From positions 310,001 to 374,000 of the forward strand of contig CAVWNV010000007.1 in assembly GCA_963756515.1 (NCBI GenBank): DNA of 64,000 nt, written 5' to 3'. This document shows, piece after piece, positions 51,493-60,217 of this stretch (position 1 is the stretch's first letter; every line of letters begins with the position of its first letter). The position numbers and the translations under genes are program-made. Source of the DNA: Bog-756 sp963756515 (GTDB lineage Bacteria > Actinomycetota > Acidimicrobiia > Acidimicrobiales > RAAP-2). The notes below the pieces were generated by a model. The model saw only the letters and a program-made list of their open reading frames with translations, made no database searches and was not told the origin of the DNA.

Positions 51493-52256
51493 CAGCCGAA
51501 TCGGGAGTCGCCGCTGTGGGTGAGCCGGTGGCCGGCACCTCGGCGGCTCCGGCCCCGTGGGCCATCCTCCAACACGTGGGACACGAGGGACCCGGCCTGA
51601 TGGCCGGGGCCCTACGGTCGAGCGGGCATCCCTTCGACGTCTTCCGGCTCGACCTCGATGCGACCCTCCCGGCGGCAGACTCGATCGGCGGCCTGGTCGT
51701 GCTGGGTGGGCCGATGGGGGTCCACGACGGCGATGCCCATCCCTGGCTCGTTCCCGAGCGGGACCTGCTGGCCGCGGTGGCCGACGCCGGGAAGCCCGTG
51801 CTCGGCGTGTGCCTCGGCGCTCAGCAGCTGGCTTTCGCCCTCGGGGCGTCGGTGACCACCGGGCCGACCCCGGAAGTCGGACTGGGCCGGGTGGAGCTGA
51901 CCGGCCCGGGCCGGCTCGATCCGGTCACGGGCCCGGAGTACGGCGGTCTCGCGTCCACGACCGTCCCCTGTGTGCACTGGCACCAGGACACGTTCGATCT
52001 TCCGGACGGCGCCGTCCACCTGGCCGCCACGCCCCTCTTCCTGCACCAGGCCTTCCGGTGGGGAGACCGCGCCTACGGCCTCCAATTCCACGTCGAGGTC
52101 GACCGCCCGCTGGCCGAGGGCTGGACGTCGTTCCTGCCGCCGGGCACCACGCTGGACCCTGACGGGCTGGCCGAGGTCACGACGGTGGGGCGTCGTCTCC
52201 TCGGACGGTTCGTGGCCCGATCCACGGCCACGACGTCCGAGGTCCGAAGCCGGTGA
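51489..52256 (+). CDS. Class I glutamine amidotransferase-like protein (GMP synthase-type)
   Basis: 255 residues from GTG 51489, coupled to the upstream deacetylase gene. WAILQHVGHEGPGLMAGAL opens the domain, GVCLGAQQLAFALG holds the nucleophilic cysteine, and VPCVHWHQDTFDLP with YGLQFHVEVDR the catalytic histidine and glutamate. It is a free-standing GATase domain; the partner synthase and the product are not identified. Confidence 0.88.
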   Translation: MTAESGVAAVGEPVAGTSAAPAPWAILQHVGHEGPGLMAGALRSSGHPFDVFRLDLDATLPAADSIGGLVVLGGPMGVHDGDAHPWLVPERDLLAAVADAGKPVLGVCLGAQQLAFALGASVTTGPTPEVGLGRVELTGPGRLDPVTGPEYGGLASTTVPCVHWHQDTFDLPDGAVHLAATPLFLHQAFRWGDRAYGLQFHVEVDRPLAEGWTSFLPPGTTLDPDGLAEVTTVGRRLLGRFVARSTATTSEVRSR

Positions 52257-52275
52257 CCGACCGTCTCGGGAGCCG

Positions 52276-52975
52276 ATGACGGCGTCCCCGGCCAGCGCCC
52301 TGGCCCCAGGTTCCGAGGACGGGAGCGCGGCGGAGCCGGAAAAGCCCGTCCTTCGCGGTGTCTTCCACGAGGTGGCCTTCTTCATCTCGCTCGTGTCGGG
52401 CGCCGCGCTCATCTGGGCCGCGCCGACGGCGGGCTCGACGCTGGCCGTGACGATCTACGCCGTTTCCGTCTCCCTGCTGTTCGGGGTCGAGCGCGCTGTT
52501 CCACCGACACACCTGGGGGCCGGTCGGGCGCCGCCGCATGCGCCGCGCCGACCACTCGACCATCTTCATCGCCATCGCCGGCTCCTACACCGCGGTGGCC
52601 GGCATCGCCCTCTCCGGCTGGGCCCGCATCACGGTCCTGTGCATCGTCTGGATCGGTGCGCTCATCGGCATCACCCTCCGCCAGCTGTGGCTGGACGCTC
52701 CGAAGTGGGTCATCGCCCTTCCCTACGTGGTGGTGGGATGGGCGGCGGTCGCCGTACTGCCCCAGCTGTTGGCGGCCCTGGGCGGGACCGGGTTCGCCCT
52801 GCTCCTGGCGGGCGGCCTGGCCTACTCGGCCGGGGCGGTGGTCTACGCCCTCAAGCGGCCCAATCCCGTTCCCGGGGTACTCGGCTACCACGAGGTCTTC
52901 CACGCCTGCACCATCGTCGGTGCCGTCCTGCACTTCGTGGTGATCGCCTGGTTCGTGCTTCCTCTGGCCACCTAG
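52276..52975 (+). pseudogene. Hemolysin III / TrhA family membrane protein, split by a +1 frameshift
   Basis: From ATG 52276 the protein reads through a membrane segment VAFFISLVSGAALIWAA and TLAVTIYAVSVSLLFG, then loses homology. In the next frame ALFHRHTWGPVGRRRMRRADHSTIFIAIAG, a TrhA hallmark, continues through six or seven helices to the stop at 52975. Removing one G from the run at 52483-52486 (GGGG) restores SSALFHR and the full ~232-residue protein. It may be a real lesion or a sequencing error. TrhA proteins act in membrane-energetics or zinc-dependent hydrolase roles. Confidence 0.75.
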
Positions 52976-53085
52976 TGCGAAGCCCGCCGGCCGGGCCTTG
53001 AGTCGGCCTCCCACCGGTCGGGGCGTGAGCTCTGCCGCCAGCCGCCAGCCGCCAGGTGGGCTCAGCCCGCCAGCCGCCAGTGGGC

Positions 53086-55782
53086 TCAGCCCGCCATCTG
53101 GCGGAGCATGTAGGGGAGGATCCCACCGTTGCGGTAGTACTCGGCCTCCATGGGGGTGTCGATGCGCAGCCGGGCTTCGAACTCCACCGTCCGTTCGCCG
53201 TCCACTGCCGAGACACTCACGGTCTTGGGGGTGGACCCGTCGTTGAGGCCCTCCAGACCGGTGATGGAGAAGACCTCGTGTCCGGTGAGCCCGAGGCTGG
53301 CGGCGTTCTCGCCCTCGGCGTACTGCAGCGGCAGCACGCCCATCCCGATCAGGTTGGACCGGTGGATCCGCTCGTAGCTCTCGGCGATCACTGCCCGGAT
53401 GCCGAGCAACGACGTGCCCTTGGCCGCCCAGTCGCGTGACGAACCCGAGCCGTACTCCTTGCCGGCCAGCACCACCAGGGGCACGCCCTCGACCTCGTAG
53501 CGCTGGGCCGCGTCGTAGATGGTGGTCTGCTCACCGTCGGGCAGGTGGAGGGTGAAGCCGCCCTCGGTACCCGGCGCCAGTTGGTTGCGGAGTCGGAGAT
53601 TGGCGAAGGTGCCCCGCACCATGACCTCGTGGTTGCCGCGTCTGGCCCCGTACGAGTTGAAGTCGCCCCGCTCGACGCCCTTGTCGGCCAGGTAGTGGCC
53701 GGCCGGCGTGGTGGGCCCGATGTTGCCGGCCGGTGAGATGTGGTCGGTGGTCACACTGTCGCCCAGTTTGGCCAACACGCGGGCACCGACGACTTCGGTG
53801 ACCGGGGCCGGGGTCATGGTCAGGCCCTCGAGGAACGTGGGCCTGAGCACGTAGGTGGAGTCCTGTTCCCAGCTGAAGGTGGCACCGGTGGCGGTCTCGA
53901 CCGCCTGCCACCGGTCGTCGCCGTCGAAGACGGCGCCGTACCGCTGGCGGAACATGTCGGACGTCAACGACGTGCGGATGGCCTCGGTCACCTCGTCGGC
54001 CGATGGCCACAGGTCGGCCAGCATGACCGGCTCGCCGTTCGAATCCGGGCCCAGCGGGTCCGTGGTCAGGTCGATGTCCATGGTGCCGGCCAGGGCGTAG
54101 GCCACGACCAACGGGGGAGAGGCCAGGTAGTTCATCCGGACGTCGGGATGGATGCGACCTTCGAAGTTGCGGTTGCCCGACAGGACCGCGGCCACCGACA
54201 GGTCGTGCTCGTGGACGGCTTCGGAGACCCCGGGCAACAGGGGCCCCGAATTCCCGATGCAGGTGGTGCAGCCGTACCCGACCAGGTCGAACCCGATCTG
54301 GGCCAGTGGCTCGGTCAGTCCGGCCCGGTCGAGGTAGTCCATGACCACCCGCGACCCCGGAGCCAGTGTGGTCTTCACCCACGGCTTGGGGGACAGCCCG
54401 CGCTCGACGGCGCGTTGGGCCACGAGGCCGGCCGCCACCATCACCTGAGGGTTCGAGGTGTTCGTACAGCTGGTGATGGCCGCCACCACCACGGCACCGT
54501 CGGCGACGTCGGTCGACGACACGTCCGACAGCGAGGCAGCACCCGTGCGGCCCTCCCGGCCGAGGGCCGACCGGTACGAGGCCCCGGCTCCGGCCAGGGT
54601 GACCAGGTCTTGCGGACGGGCAGGGCCGGCGATGCTCGGGACCACCGTGGACAGATCGAGCTCGATGGTCTCGGAGAAGACCGGCTCCACTCCTCCGGCC
54701 ACGTGGAACATGCCCTGCTCCTTGGCGTAGGCCTCGACCAGGTCCACCTGGTGGCTGTCGCGACCGGTGAAGCGGAGGTAGTCGAGGGTCACGTCGTCGA
54801 TGGGGAACATGGCGCAGGTCGCCCCGTACTCGGGGGACATGTTGCCGATGGTGGCCCGATTGGCCAGCGGCACGGCGGCCACGCCGGGACCGTAGAACTC
54901 CACGAACTTCCCCACCACGCCGTGCTGGCGGAGGAGATGGGTGATGGTGAGGACCAGATCGGTGGCGGTGGTTCCGGCCGGCTGCTGGCCGGTCAGCCGG
55001 AACCCGACCACGGGCGGGAGGAGCAGCGACAACGGCTGGCCCAGCATGGCCGCCTCGGCCTCGATCCCGCCGACGCCCCAGCCCAGGACCCCGAGCCCGT
55101 TGACCATGGTGGTGTGGGAGTCCGTACCCACCAGCGTGTCGCAGAACGCCCTGCCGTCGTCGGTGGCGAACACCACCCGTGACAGGTACTCCAGATTCAC
55201 CTGATGGCAGATTCCGGTGCCCGGAGGAACGACCCGGAATCCGTCGAAGGCCTGTTGGGCCCAGCGCAGGAGCTGGTAGCGCTCGATGTTGCGCTGGTAC
55301 TCGATGTCCACGTTCTCGTCGAAGGCCTGAGGGCGGCCCGAAGCCTCGGCGATCACCGAGTGGTCGATCACCAACTCCACCGGGACCAGCGGGTTGACCT
55401 GTGCGGCATCCCCGCCGAGGGTCTCCAGCGCATCGCGCATGGCGGCCAGGTCGACGACTCCGGGCACACCGGTGAAGTCCTGCATCAGGACCCGTTCGGG
55501 GGTGAGGGCGATCTCAGCCGCGTCCTCGCTCCCGAAGCCGTGCCGCTCGGGATGGGCCCCCCATCCGGCCACGGCCTCGATGTCGGCCGGTCGGACCGCC
55601 AGTCCGTCCTCGTGGCGGAGCAGGTTCTCGAGCACGACCTTGATCGAATAGGGCAGCCGGTCCACGTCGAACCGGTCGGCCAGGGCGTGGATCCGGTAGA
55701 TCTCGTAGTTGGCATCGCCGACGGTGAGGGTGGCCCGGGCGCCGAAGGTGTCCGGGGCGGAGGTGGGGGGTGACTGTGCCAT
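53086..55782 (-). CDS. acnA: Aconitate hydratase A
   Basis: 898 residues from ATG 55782. The cluster-binding cysteines are visible in ITSCTNTSNPQV and YGCTTCIGNSGPL. Other conserved segments are DFTGVPGVVDLAAMRDAL, FVEFYGPGV, GSSRDWAAKGTSLLGIRAVI and LIGMGVLPLQY. It isomerises citrate and isocitrate in the TCA cycle and uses a [4Fe-4S] cluster; apo-aconitases in related organisms bind RNA. A longer upstream reading is unconserved. It converges with the TrhA gene. Confidence 0.97.
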   Translation of the reverse strand: MAQSPPTSAPDTFGARATLTVGDANYEIYRIHALADRFDVDRLPYSIKVVLENLLRHEDGLAVRPADIEAVAGWGAHPERHGFGSEDAAEIALTPERVLMQDFTGVPGVVDLAAMRDALETLGGDAAQVNPLVPVELVIDHSVIAEASGRPQAFDENVDIEYQRNIERYQLLRWAQQAFDGFRVVPPGTGICHQVNLEYLSRVVFATDDGRAFCDTLVGTDSHTTMVNGLGVLGWGVGGIEAEAAMLGQPLSLLLPPVVGFRLTGQQPAGTTATDLVLTITHLLRQHGVVGKFVEFYGPGVAAVPLANRATIGNMSPEYGATCAMFPIDDVTLDYLRFTGRDSHQVDLVEAYAKEQGMFHVAGGVEPVFSETIELDLSTVVPSIAGPARPQDLVTLAGAGASYRSALGREGRTGAASLSDVSSTDVADGAVVVAAITSCTNTSNPQVMVAAGLVAQRAVERGLSPKPWVKTTLAPGSRVVMDYLDRAGLTEPLAQIGFDLVGYGCTTCIGNSGPLLPGVSEAVHEHDLSVAAVLSGNRNFEGRIHPDVRMNYLASPPLVVAYALAGTMDIDLTTDPLGPDSNGEPVMLADLWPSADEVTEAIRTSLTSDMFRQRYGAVFDGDDRWQAVETATGATFSWEQDSTYVLRPTFLEGLTMTPAPVTEVVGARVLAKLGDSVTTDHISPAGNIGPTTPAGHYLADKGVERGDFNSYGARRGNHEVMVRGTFANLRLRNQLAPGTEGGFTLHLPDGEQTTIYDAAQRYEVEGVPLVVLAGKEYGSGSSRDWAAKGTSLLGIRAVIAESYERIHRSNLIGMGVLPLQYAEGENAASLGLTGHEVFSITGLEGLNDGSTPKTVSVSAVDGERTVEFEARLRIDTPMEAEYYRNGGILPYMLRQMAG

Positions 55783-55832
55783 GGCACCATTCTGCTCCCC
55801 CCGGGACGACACGGCGAGCCGGGGGGTCCGGC

Positions 55833-56657
55833 TCAGGTACGGGTGCGGTAGCGCCGGACGGCCAGCGGGATCAGGACGATGAGGAACCCGATGGTCCAGG
55901 CCAGAGACTGGATGACCCAGGTGGCGGTGGGCCCGCCCAGCATGAGGGCCCGGCAGGCGCTGACGGTCACGCTGACCGGTTGGTAGGTGGCGAACCCCTG
56001 CAGCCAGCTGGGCATATTGGCGACCGGTACGAAGGCGGACGAGATGAAGGTGAGGGGGAAGAGGATGGGGAAGGACATCACCTGGGCCGTCTCGGCATTC
56101 GACGCCGAGAGCCCGATGACGGCGAAACCCCACGACAGGGAGTAGGCGAACAACAAGATGAGCAGGATACCGGCCAGGTAGGGCAGAACGCCGGTGGTGG
56201 GGCGGAACCCGACGGCGAACCCGACGGCGGTGATGATGATCACGGTGAAGACGTTGCGCACCATGTCGGCCGAGGTGCGGCCGGTCAGTACCGCCGACCG
56301 GGCCATGGGCAGGGCCCGGAACCGCTCGATCAGGCCCTTCTGGAGGTCCTCGGCCAGCCCGATGCTGGTGCTCACGGCCCCGAACGCCACGGTCTGCACG
56401 AAGATGCCGGGCATCAGGTAGTTGACGTAGTTGGTCCCCGGGACCTTGATGGACCCGCCGAACACGTACGTGAAGAGCAGCACGAACATGATCGGCTGCA
56501 CCGTGGAGAAGAACAGCTGCTCCGGAATCCGTGTCAGCGCCAACAGGTTGCGCTTGGTGATGGTGAGGGTGTCCGACACCGCCCAGCGCAGCGTGGTCAC
56601 GGCCGAGTCCGAGTGCGGCGCCCCCGACACCGTCGGTGCCGTGATGGTGGTGGTCAC
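55833..56657 (-). CDS. ABC-2 type exporter membrane protein (DrrB-like)
   Basis: 274 residues from GTG 56657, overlapping the ATPase stop as GTGA. Six membrane helices: LFFSTVQPIMFVLLFTYVFGG, NYLMPGIFVQTVAFGA, DLQKGLIERFRALPMARSAVL (cytoplasmic coupling helix), then the remaining helices and PLTFISSAFVPVANMPSWLQ. This is the typical DrrB/daunorubicin-type permease. It exports an unknown drug or lipid with the adjoining ATPase. Confidence 0.92.
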   Translation of the reverse strand: MTTTITAPTVSGAPHSDSAVTTLRWAVSDTLTITKRNLLALTRIPEQLFFSTVQPIMFVLLFTYVFGGSIKVPGTNYVNYLMPGIFVQTVAFGAVSTSIGLAEDLQKGLIERFRALPMARSAVLTGRTSADMVRNVFTVIIITAVGFAVGFRPTTGVLPYLAGILLILLFAYSLSWGFAVIGLSASNAETAQVMSFPILFPLTFISSAFVPVANMPSWLQGFATYQPVSVTVSACRALMLGGPTATWVIQSLAWTIGFLIVLIPLAVRRYRTRT

Positions 56658-57700
56658 AGTCGCTCTCCCGTCACGACCGGCATGGCCTCGGTGGCGGCCC
56701 GCCGGCGTCTCCGCCGCCGGCCCGACTGCTCCTCGTCCCCAGGGGACTCGGTCTCGTCCTCGGTCCGGCGACCGGTGAGGGCCAGGAACACGTCGTCCAG
56801 ACTGGGCTCGCGCAGGGTGAAGGCGGTGGGCGTGATCCCGGCCTGGTCGAGCGACCGCAGACCGGTCATGGCCGACGTCGGCCCGTCGTCCACCGTGACC
56901 TCGACCACGGTGCCGTTGAGCATCGGGGTGTGGGGCCCGAGCGACCGGAACAGCTCGGCGGCCCGGTGGGCCTGGTCGATGGTCTCCAGTCCCACCTCGA
57001 GGACGGTGGCCCCGAGCTCGCCCTTCAGCTCGGTCGGCGTGCCCTCGGCGATGACCCGGCCGTGGTCCAGCACGGCCAGCGTGTGGGCCAGCCGGTCGGC
57101 TTCCTCGAGGTACTGCGTGGTCAACAGGACGGTGGTCCCCCCGGCGACCAGCTGCTCGATGACCTCCCACAGGTCGTTGCGGCTCTGGGGGTCGAGCCCG
57201 GTGGTGGGCTCGTCCAGGAACAGCACGGTCGGCCGGGCCACGAGGGCCGCGGCCAGGTCCAGGCGCCGCCGCATCCCGCCCGAGTACGTCTTGAGCGGCC
57301 GGTCGCCGGCATCGGCCAGGTTGAACTGATCGAGCAGCTCGACCACCCGACCGGCGACGTAGGGCGTCTCCAGGTGGTTGAGCTTGCCCACCATCTGGAG
57401 GTTCTCCTTGCCGGTCAGGTTCTCGTCGACGGCGGCGTACTGGCCGGCCAGGCCGATGAGGCTGCGGACGAGCCCGGCCTTCTTTGCCACGTCGTGGCCC
57501 AGCACACGGGCCTCGCCGCTGTCCGGCTTGAGGATGGTGGTCAGGACGCGCACCGCGGTGGTCTTGCCCGAGCCGTTGGGGCCGAGGAGCCCGAACACCG
57601 TGCCCTCCTCCACGCGGAAGCTCACGCCGTCGAGGGCGTGGACCTCGTGCTTTCCGGTGAACGTCTTCTGGAGGCTGTCGGCTTCGATGGCGAACGGCAT
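56654..57700 (-). CDS. ABC exporter ATP-binding protein (DrrA-like)
   Basis: 348 residues from ATG 57700. FGLLGPNGSGKTTAVRVLTTI (Walker A), LAGQYAAVDENLTGKENL, YSGGMRRRLDLAAALV (signature), LFLDEPTTGLDPQSR (Walker B) and TTQYLEEADRLAHTL are DrrA-like. The C-terminal extension with LREPSLDDVFLALTGR is a hallmark of the DrrA subgroup, followed by a basic tail. An upstream reading to 57868 adds unconserved residues. The gene pairs with the permease. Confidence 0.93.
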   Translation of the reverse strand: MPFAIEADSLQKTFTGKHEVHALDGVSFRVEEGTVFGLLGPNGSGKTTAVRVLTTILKPDSGEARVLGHDVAKKAGLVRSLIGLAGQYAAVDENLTGKENLQMVGKLNHLETPYVAGRVVELLDQFNLADAGDRPLKTYSGGMRRRLDLAAALVARPTVLFLDEPTTGLDPQSRNDLWEVIEQLVAGGTTVLLTTQYLEEADRLAHTLAVLDHGRVIAEGTPTELKGELGATVLEVGLETIDQAHRAAELFRSLGPHTPMLNGTVVEVTVDDGPTSAMTGLRSLDQAGITPTAFTLREPSLDDVFLALTGRRTEDETESPGDEEQSGRRRRRRRAATEAMPVVTGERL

Positions 57701-57866
57701 GGACGGCTGGTCCTGACTGTGTCGAGGGGTCGAACGACTCGTGGCGGCGTGGGTCGGCGCCGTGGCGCCCGGCCACGTGATGCCGTCCGCGAGTCCGTCG
57801 GCCCATCTTACGGGGGTCTCCGGTGGGTCCGAAGCATCGCCGACTGTGGGCCGGTACCCTCGGGCC

Positions 57867-58328
57867 ATGGAAAAGGGAGACCAGGCGCCGGACTTCGAAC
57901 TCCTGGACGAGGACGGCAGGCCGAGGAAGCTGAGTGAGCTGGCCGCTTCCGGGCCGGTGGTGCTGTTCTTCTACCCGGCGGCCATGACCTACGGCTGCAC
58001 CCACGAGAGTTGCCACTTCCGGGATATGAAGGCCGAGTTCGAGGCGGTGGGCGCCCAGCGGGTCGGCATCAGCGCCGACCAGGTGGAGAAGCAGAAGCAA
58101 TTCTCCGACAAACACTCCTTCGACTATCCCCTGCTCTCCGACCCCGACGGGGTGGTGGCCACGCAGTTCGGGGTGCGGCGCAAGTTCACCAAGCTGTCAC
58201 CGACCAAGCGGGCCACCTTCGTGATCGGTCCCGACCTCCGGGTGATCGAGGTCATCCAGAGCGAGGTGCGCATGAACGTCCACGCCGACCGGGCCCTCGA
58301 AGCACTGAAGGCCGACGCCACGGCCTGA
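57867..58328 (+). CDS. Peroxiredoxin (Bcp/AhpC-TSA family)
   Basis: 153 residues from ATG 57867. KGDQAPDFELLDEDGRPRKL, then VVLFFYPAAMTYGCTHESCHF has the peroxidatic cysteine and a second one five residues on. The normal TPGC is replaced by TYGC, so the catalytic loop is slightly unusual. It probably reduces hydroperoxides with a thiol partner. Second of two peroxiredoxins in the window. It is divergent from the ABC exporter ATPase. Confidence 0.9.
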   Translation: MEKGDQAPDFELLDEDGRPRKLSELAASGPVVLFFYPAAMTYGCTHESCHFRDMKAEFEAVGAQRVGISADQVEKQKQFSDKHSFDYPLLSDPDGVVATQFGVRRKFTKLSPTKRATFVIGPDLRVIEVIQSEVRMNVHADRALEALKADATA

Positions 58329-58413
58329 CCCCTCGGGGATCGAGTGTCCCCGTGCGGCCCGGGCTCCGATGGGAAGCTGTTCCCATGGATCCCTGCTCGT
58401 CCTCCGGGCCCCG

Positions 58414-58893
58414 ATGACCCCGGTCCCGGGTTCCGGCCGCATGGAGCAGTTGGCCCAGGCGGTGGCCGAGCGGGTGGTGAGCATCGTGATGGATGCCATC
58501 GACATCGATGCCCTCCTGGAGCGGATCGACGTCGACGCCCTGGTGTCGCGGGTGGATGTGGACGGGGTGGTCAACCGGGTCGACGTGGACAAGCTGATCG
58601 ATCGGGTTGATGTCGAGAAGATCATCGAGCGGGTCGACGTCGAGAAGATCATCGAGCGGGTGGACATCGACAAACTGATGGAGCAGACCGAGTTGGGCAG
58701 CATCATCGCCCGCTCGACCACCGGAGTGGCCTCCGAGGTCCTCGACGTCATCCGGGCCCAGGCCGTCGGGCTCGACGACTTCTTCGCCCGGTGGGTGAAC
58801 CGCCTCCTCCGTCGGTCGCCCGAGCAGCTTCCCCTCGGCCCGCCCTCCCTGGTGACGCCGGCCCCGGCCCAGCTGACCGTCGGGGAGGCCTGA
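58414..58893 (+). CDS. Nonapeptide-repeat protein of unknown function
   Basis: 159 residues from ATG 58414; ATG 58441 and 58369 are alternatives and none has a clear ribosome site. An N-terminal helix (MEQLAQAVAERVVSIVMDAI) leads into at least seven nine-residue repeats, about 33-95, of the form K-L/I-I-x-R-V-D-V-D/E. The last copies decay. Two adjacent units are nearly identical at the DNA level, suggesting recent duplication. The C-terminal part (VLDVIRAQAVGLDDFFARWVNRLLRR) is helical and basic. There is no signal or membrane segment. Its stop overlaps the RDD gene start (TGATG). I do not recognise a family with known function. Confidence 0.75.
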   Translation: MTPVPGSGRMEQLAQAVAERVVSIVMDAIDIDALLERIDVDALVSRVDVDGVVNRVDVDKLIDRVDVEKIIERVDVEKIIERVDIDKLMEQTELGSIIARSTTGVASEVLDVIRAQAVGLDDFFARWVNRLLRRSPEQLPLGPPSLVTPAPAQLTVGEA

Positions 58894-59417
58894 TGGCATT
58901 GTCGTCGGTGGTCGAACCGGTCGAGGGCCGGCAGGGTCACTACGCCGGTGCGGTGAGCCGCCTGGTGGCGTTCGGCGCCGATGTGGGTGCGTCGTGGGGA
59001 CTGTTCACCCTGGGAGCGGCGGCGCTGGCCTTCACCGTGCAGCTGGTGTCGGGACACAGCTTCTCCCTCAGCAGCCACCAGATCGCCTCGCTCATCGCCG
59101 CAGTGATCTGGGAGTTCGTCTACTTCGCGTACCAGTGGTCCCTCAGTGGGAAGACCATCGGCATGGCCGTCCTGGGCATCCGTGTCGTCAAGGCGGACGG
59201 AACGCCGATCGGAATGCGCCAGGCCGCGGTCCGGACCATCGCCCTGCCCTTGAGCATCATCGCCTTCGGACTGGGGTTCCTCGGCATCCTCACCAACCGC
59301 AACCGCTACGCCTGGCACGATCGGCTGGCCCGGACCGCGGTGGTCTACTCGTGGGATGCCCGGGCCGCCCGGCTGCGTTGGTTGGCCAAGAAGCAGGATC
59401 TCGGCGCCACCAACTGA
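58893..59417 (+). CDS. RDD family membrane protein
   Basis: 174 residues from ATG 58893, coupled to the repeat protein. GAVSRLVAFGADVGASWGLF, then LIAAVIWEFVYFAYQWSLSGKTIGMAVLGIRVVKADG and LTNRNRYAWHDRLARTAVVY are the RDD pattern of three to four membrane helices. Some RDD proteins are ion exchangers; the function here is unknown. The tight coupling suggests a complex with the nonapeptide-repeat partner. Confidence 0.88.
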   Translation: MALSSVVEPVEGRQGHYAGAVSRLVAFGADVGASWGLFTLGAAALAFTVQLVSGHSFSLSSHQIASLIAAVIWEFVYFAYQWSLSGKTIGMAVLGIRVVKADGTPIGMRQAAVRTIALPLSIIAFGLGFLGILTNRNRYAWHDRLARTAVVYSWDARAARLRWLAKKQDLGATN

Positions 59418-59480
59418 GTCCTGACGTGCCAAGGTGTCGGTCGTGCGGAACCGAACCCGGCCCGGACAACCGATCGACGC

Positions 59481-60200
59481 GTGGCCCGGCCGAAGGGTGA
59501 CCAGGTGACCCGGCTGATTCCCCGGGAGCCCCAGGTCCTGGCGGCCGGGGCGGTGCTGCTGCCGGGGTGGCTCGATCCCGCGGCCCGGCGATCCCTGGTG
59601 GCATCGTGCCGGACCTGGGGCGAGGAGGCCGGCGGCTTCCGGTCGCCCCGCGTACGGAGCGGAATCATGTCGGTGCAGATCACCTGTCTCGGTTGGCACT
59701 GGTACCCCTACCGCTACTCGCTGACGGTGGACGATGGAGACGGCCGGCCGGTGCCGCCGTTCCCCGAATGGCTGGGCGACCTGAGCCGACGGGCGGTCCG
59801 GGAGGCCCGGTCCGTGGACGGGAGGACCGTGGAGGTCGGACCCGGCGGACCCGGCACCCGGGCGGAGTACCGACCCGACGTGGCCTTCGTCAACTGGTAC
59901 GGGCCCGGGGCCCGCATGGGGATGCACGCCGACCGCGACGAGAGGAGTCTGGCCCCGGTGGTCTCGTTCAGCCTGGGCCAGACCTGCATATTCCGCTTCG
60001 GGTCACCGGCCGGTCGGGGACGACCGTGGACGGACGTGACCCTGGAGTCAGGCGATCTCTTCGTCTTCGGGGGTCCGTCCCGCCTGGCGTACCACGGTGT
60101 GCCGGGCCTGGTCCCCGGCACCGTCGATCCCGAGTTGGACCTGGACGAAGGCCGCTTCAACATCACGGTCCGCCAGTCCGGCCTGACCGACCCGATCTGA
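59481..60200 (+). CDS. AlkB-like 2-oxoglutarate/Fe(II) dioxygenase
   Basis: 239 residues from GTG 59481. The jelly-roll signature is present: FVNWYGPGARMGMHADRDE with the H-x-D iron ligands, LAYHGVPG with the distal histidine and GRFNITVRQ with the arginine that binds 2-oxoglutarate. The middle GWHWYPYRYSL is aromatic and may bind base or substrate. AlkB repairs N-methylated bases in DNA or RNA by oxidative demethylation. Confidence 0.92.
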   Translation: MARPKGDQVTRLIPREPQVLAAGAVLLPGWLDPAARRSLVASCRTWGEEAGGFRSPRVRSGIMSVQITCLGWHWYPYRYSLTVDDGDGRPVPPFPEWLGDLSRRAVREARSVDGRTVEVGPGGPGTRAEYRPDVAFVNWYGPGARMGMHADRDERSLAPVVSFSLGQTCIFRFGSPAGRGRPWTDVTLESGDLFVFGGPSRLAYHGVPGLVPGTVDPELDLDEGRFNITVRQSGLTDPI

Positions 60201-60217
60201 CGGGCCACAGGACGGAG

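Noticed and set aside
53740..55182. 480-codon plus-strand frame opposite aconitase
   Set aside because: Aconitase on the minus strand is unmistakable.
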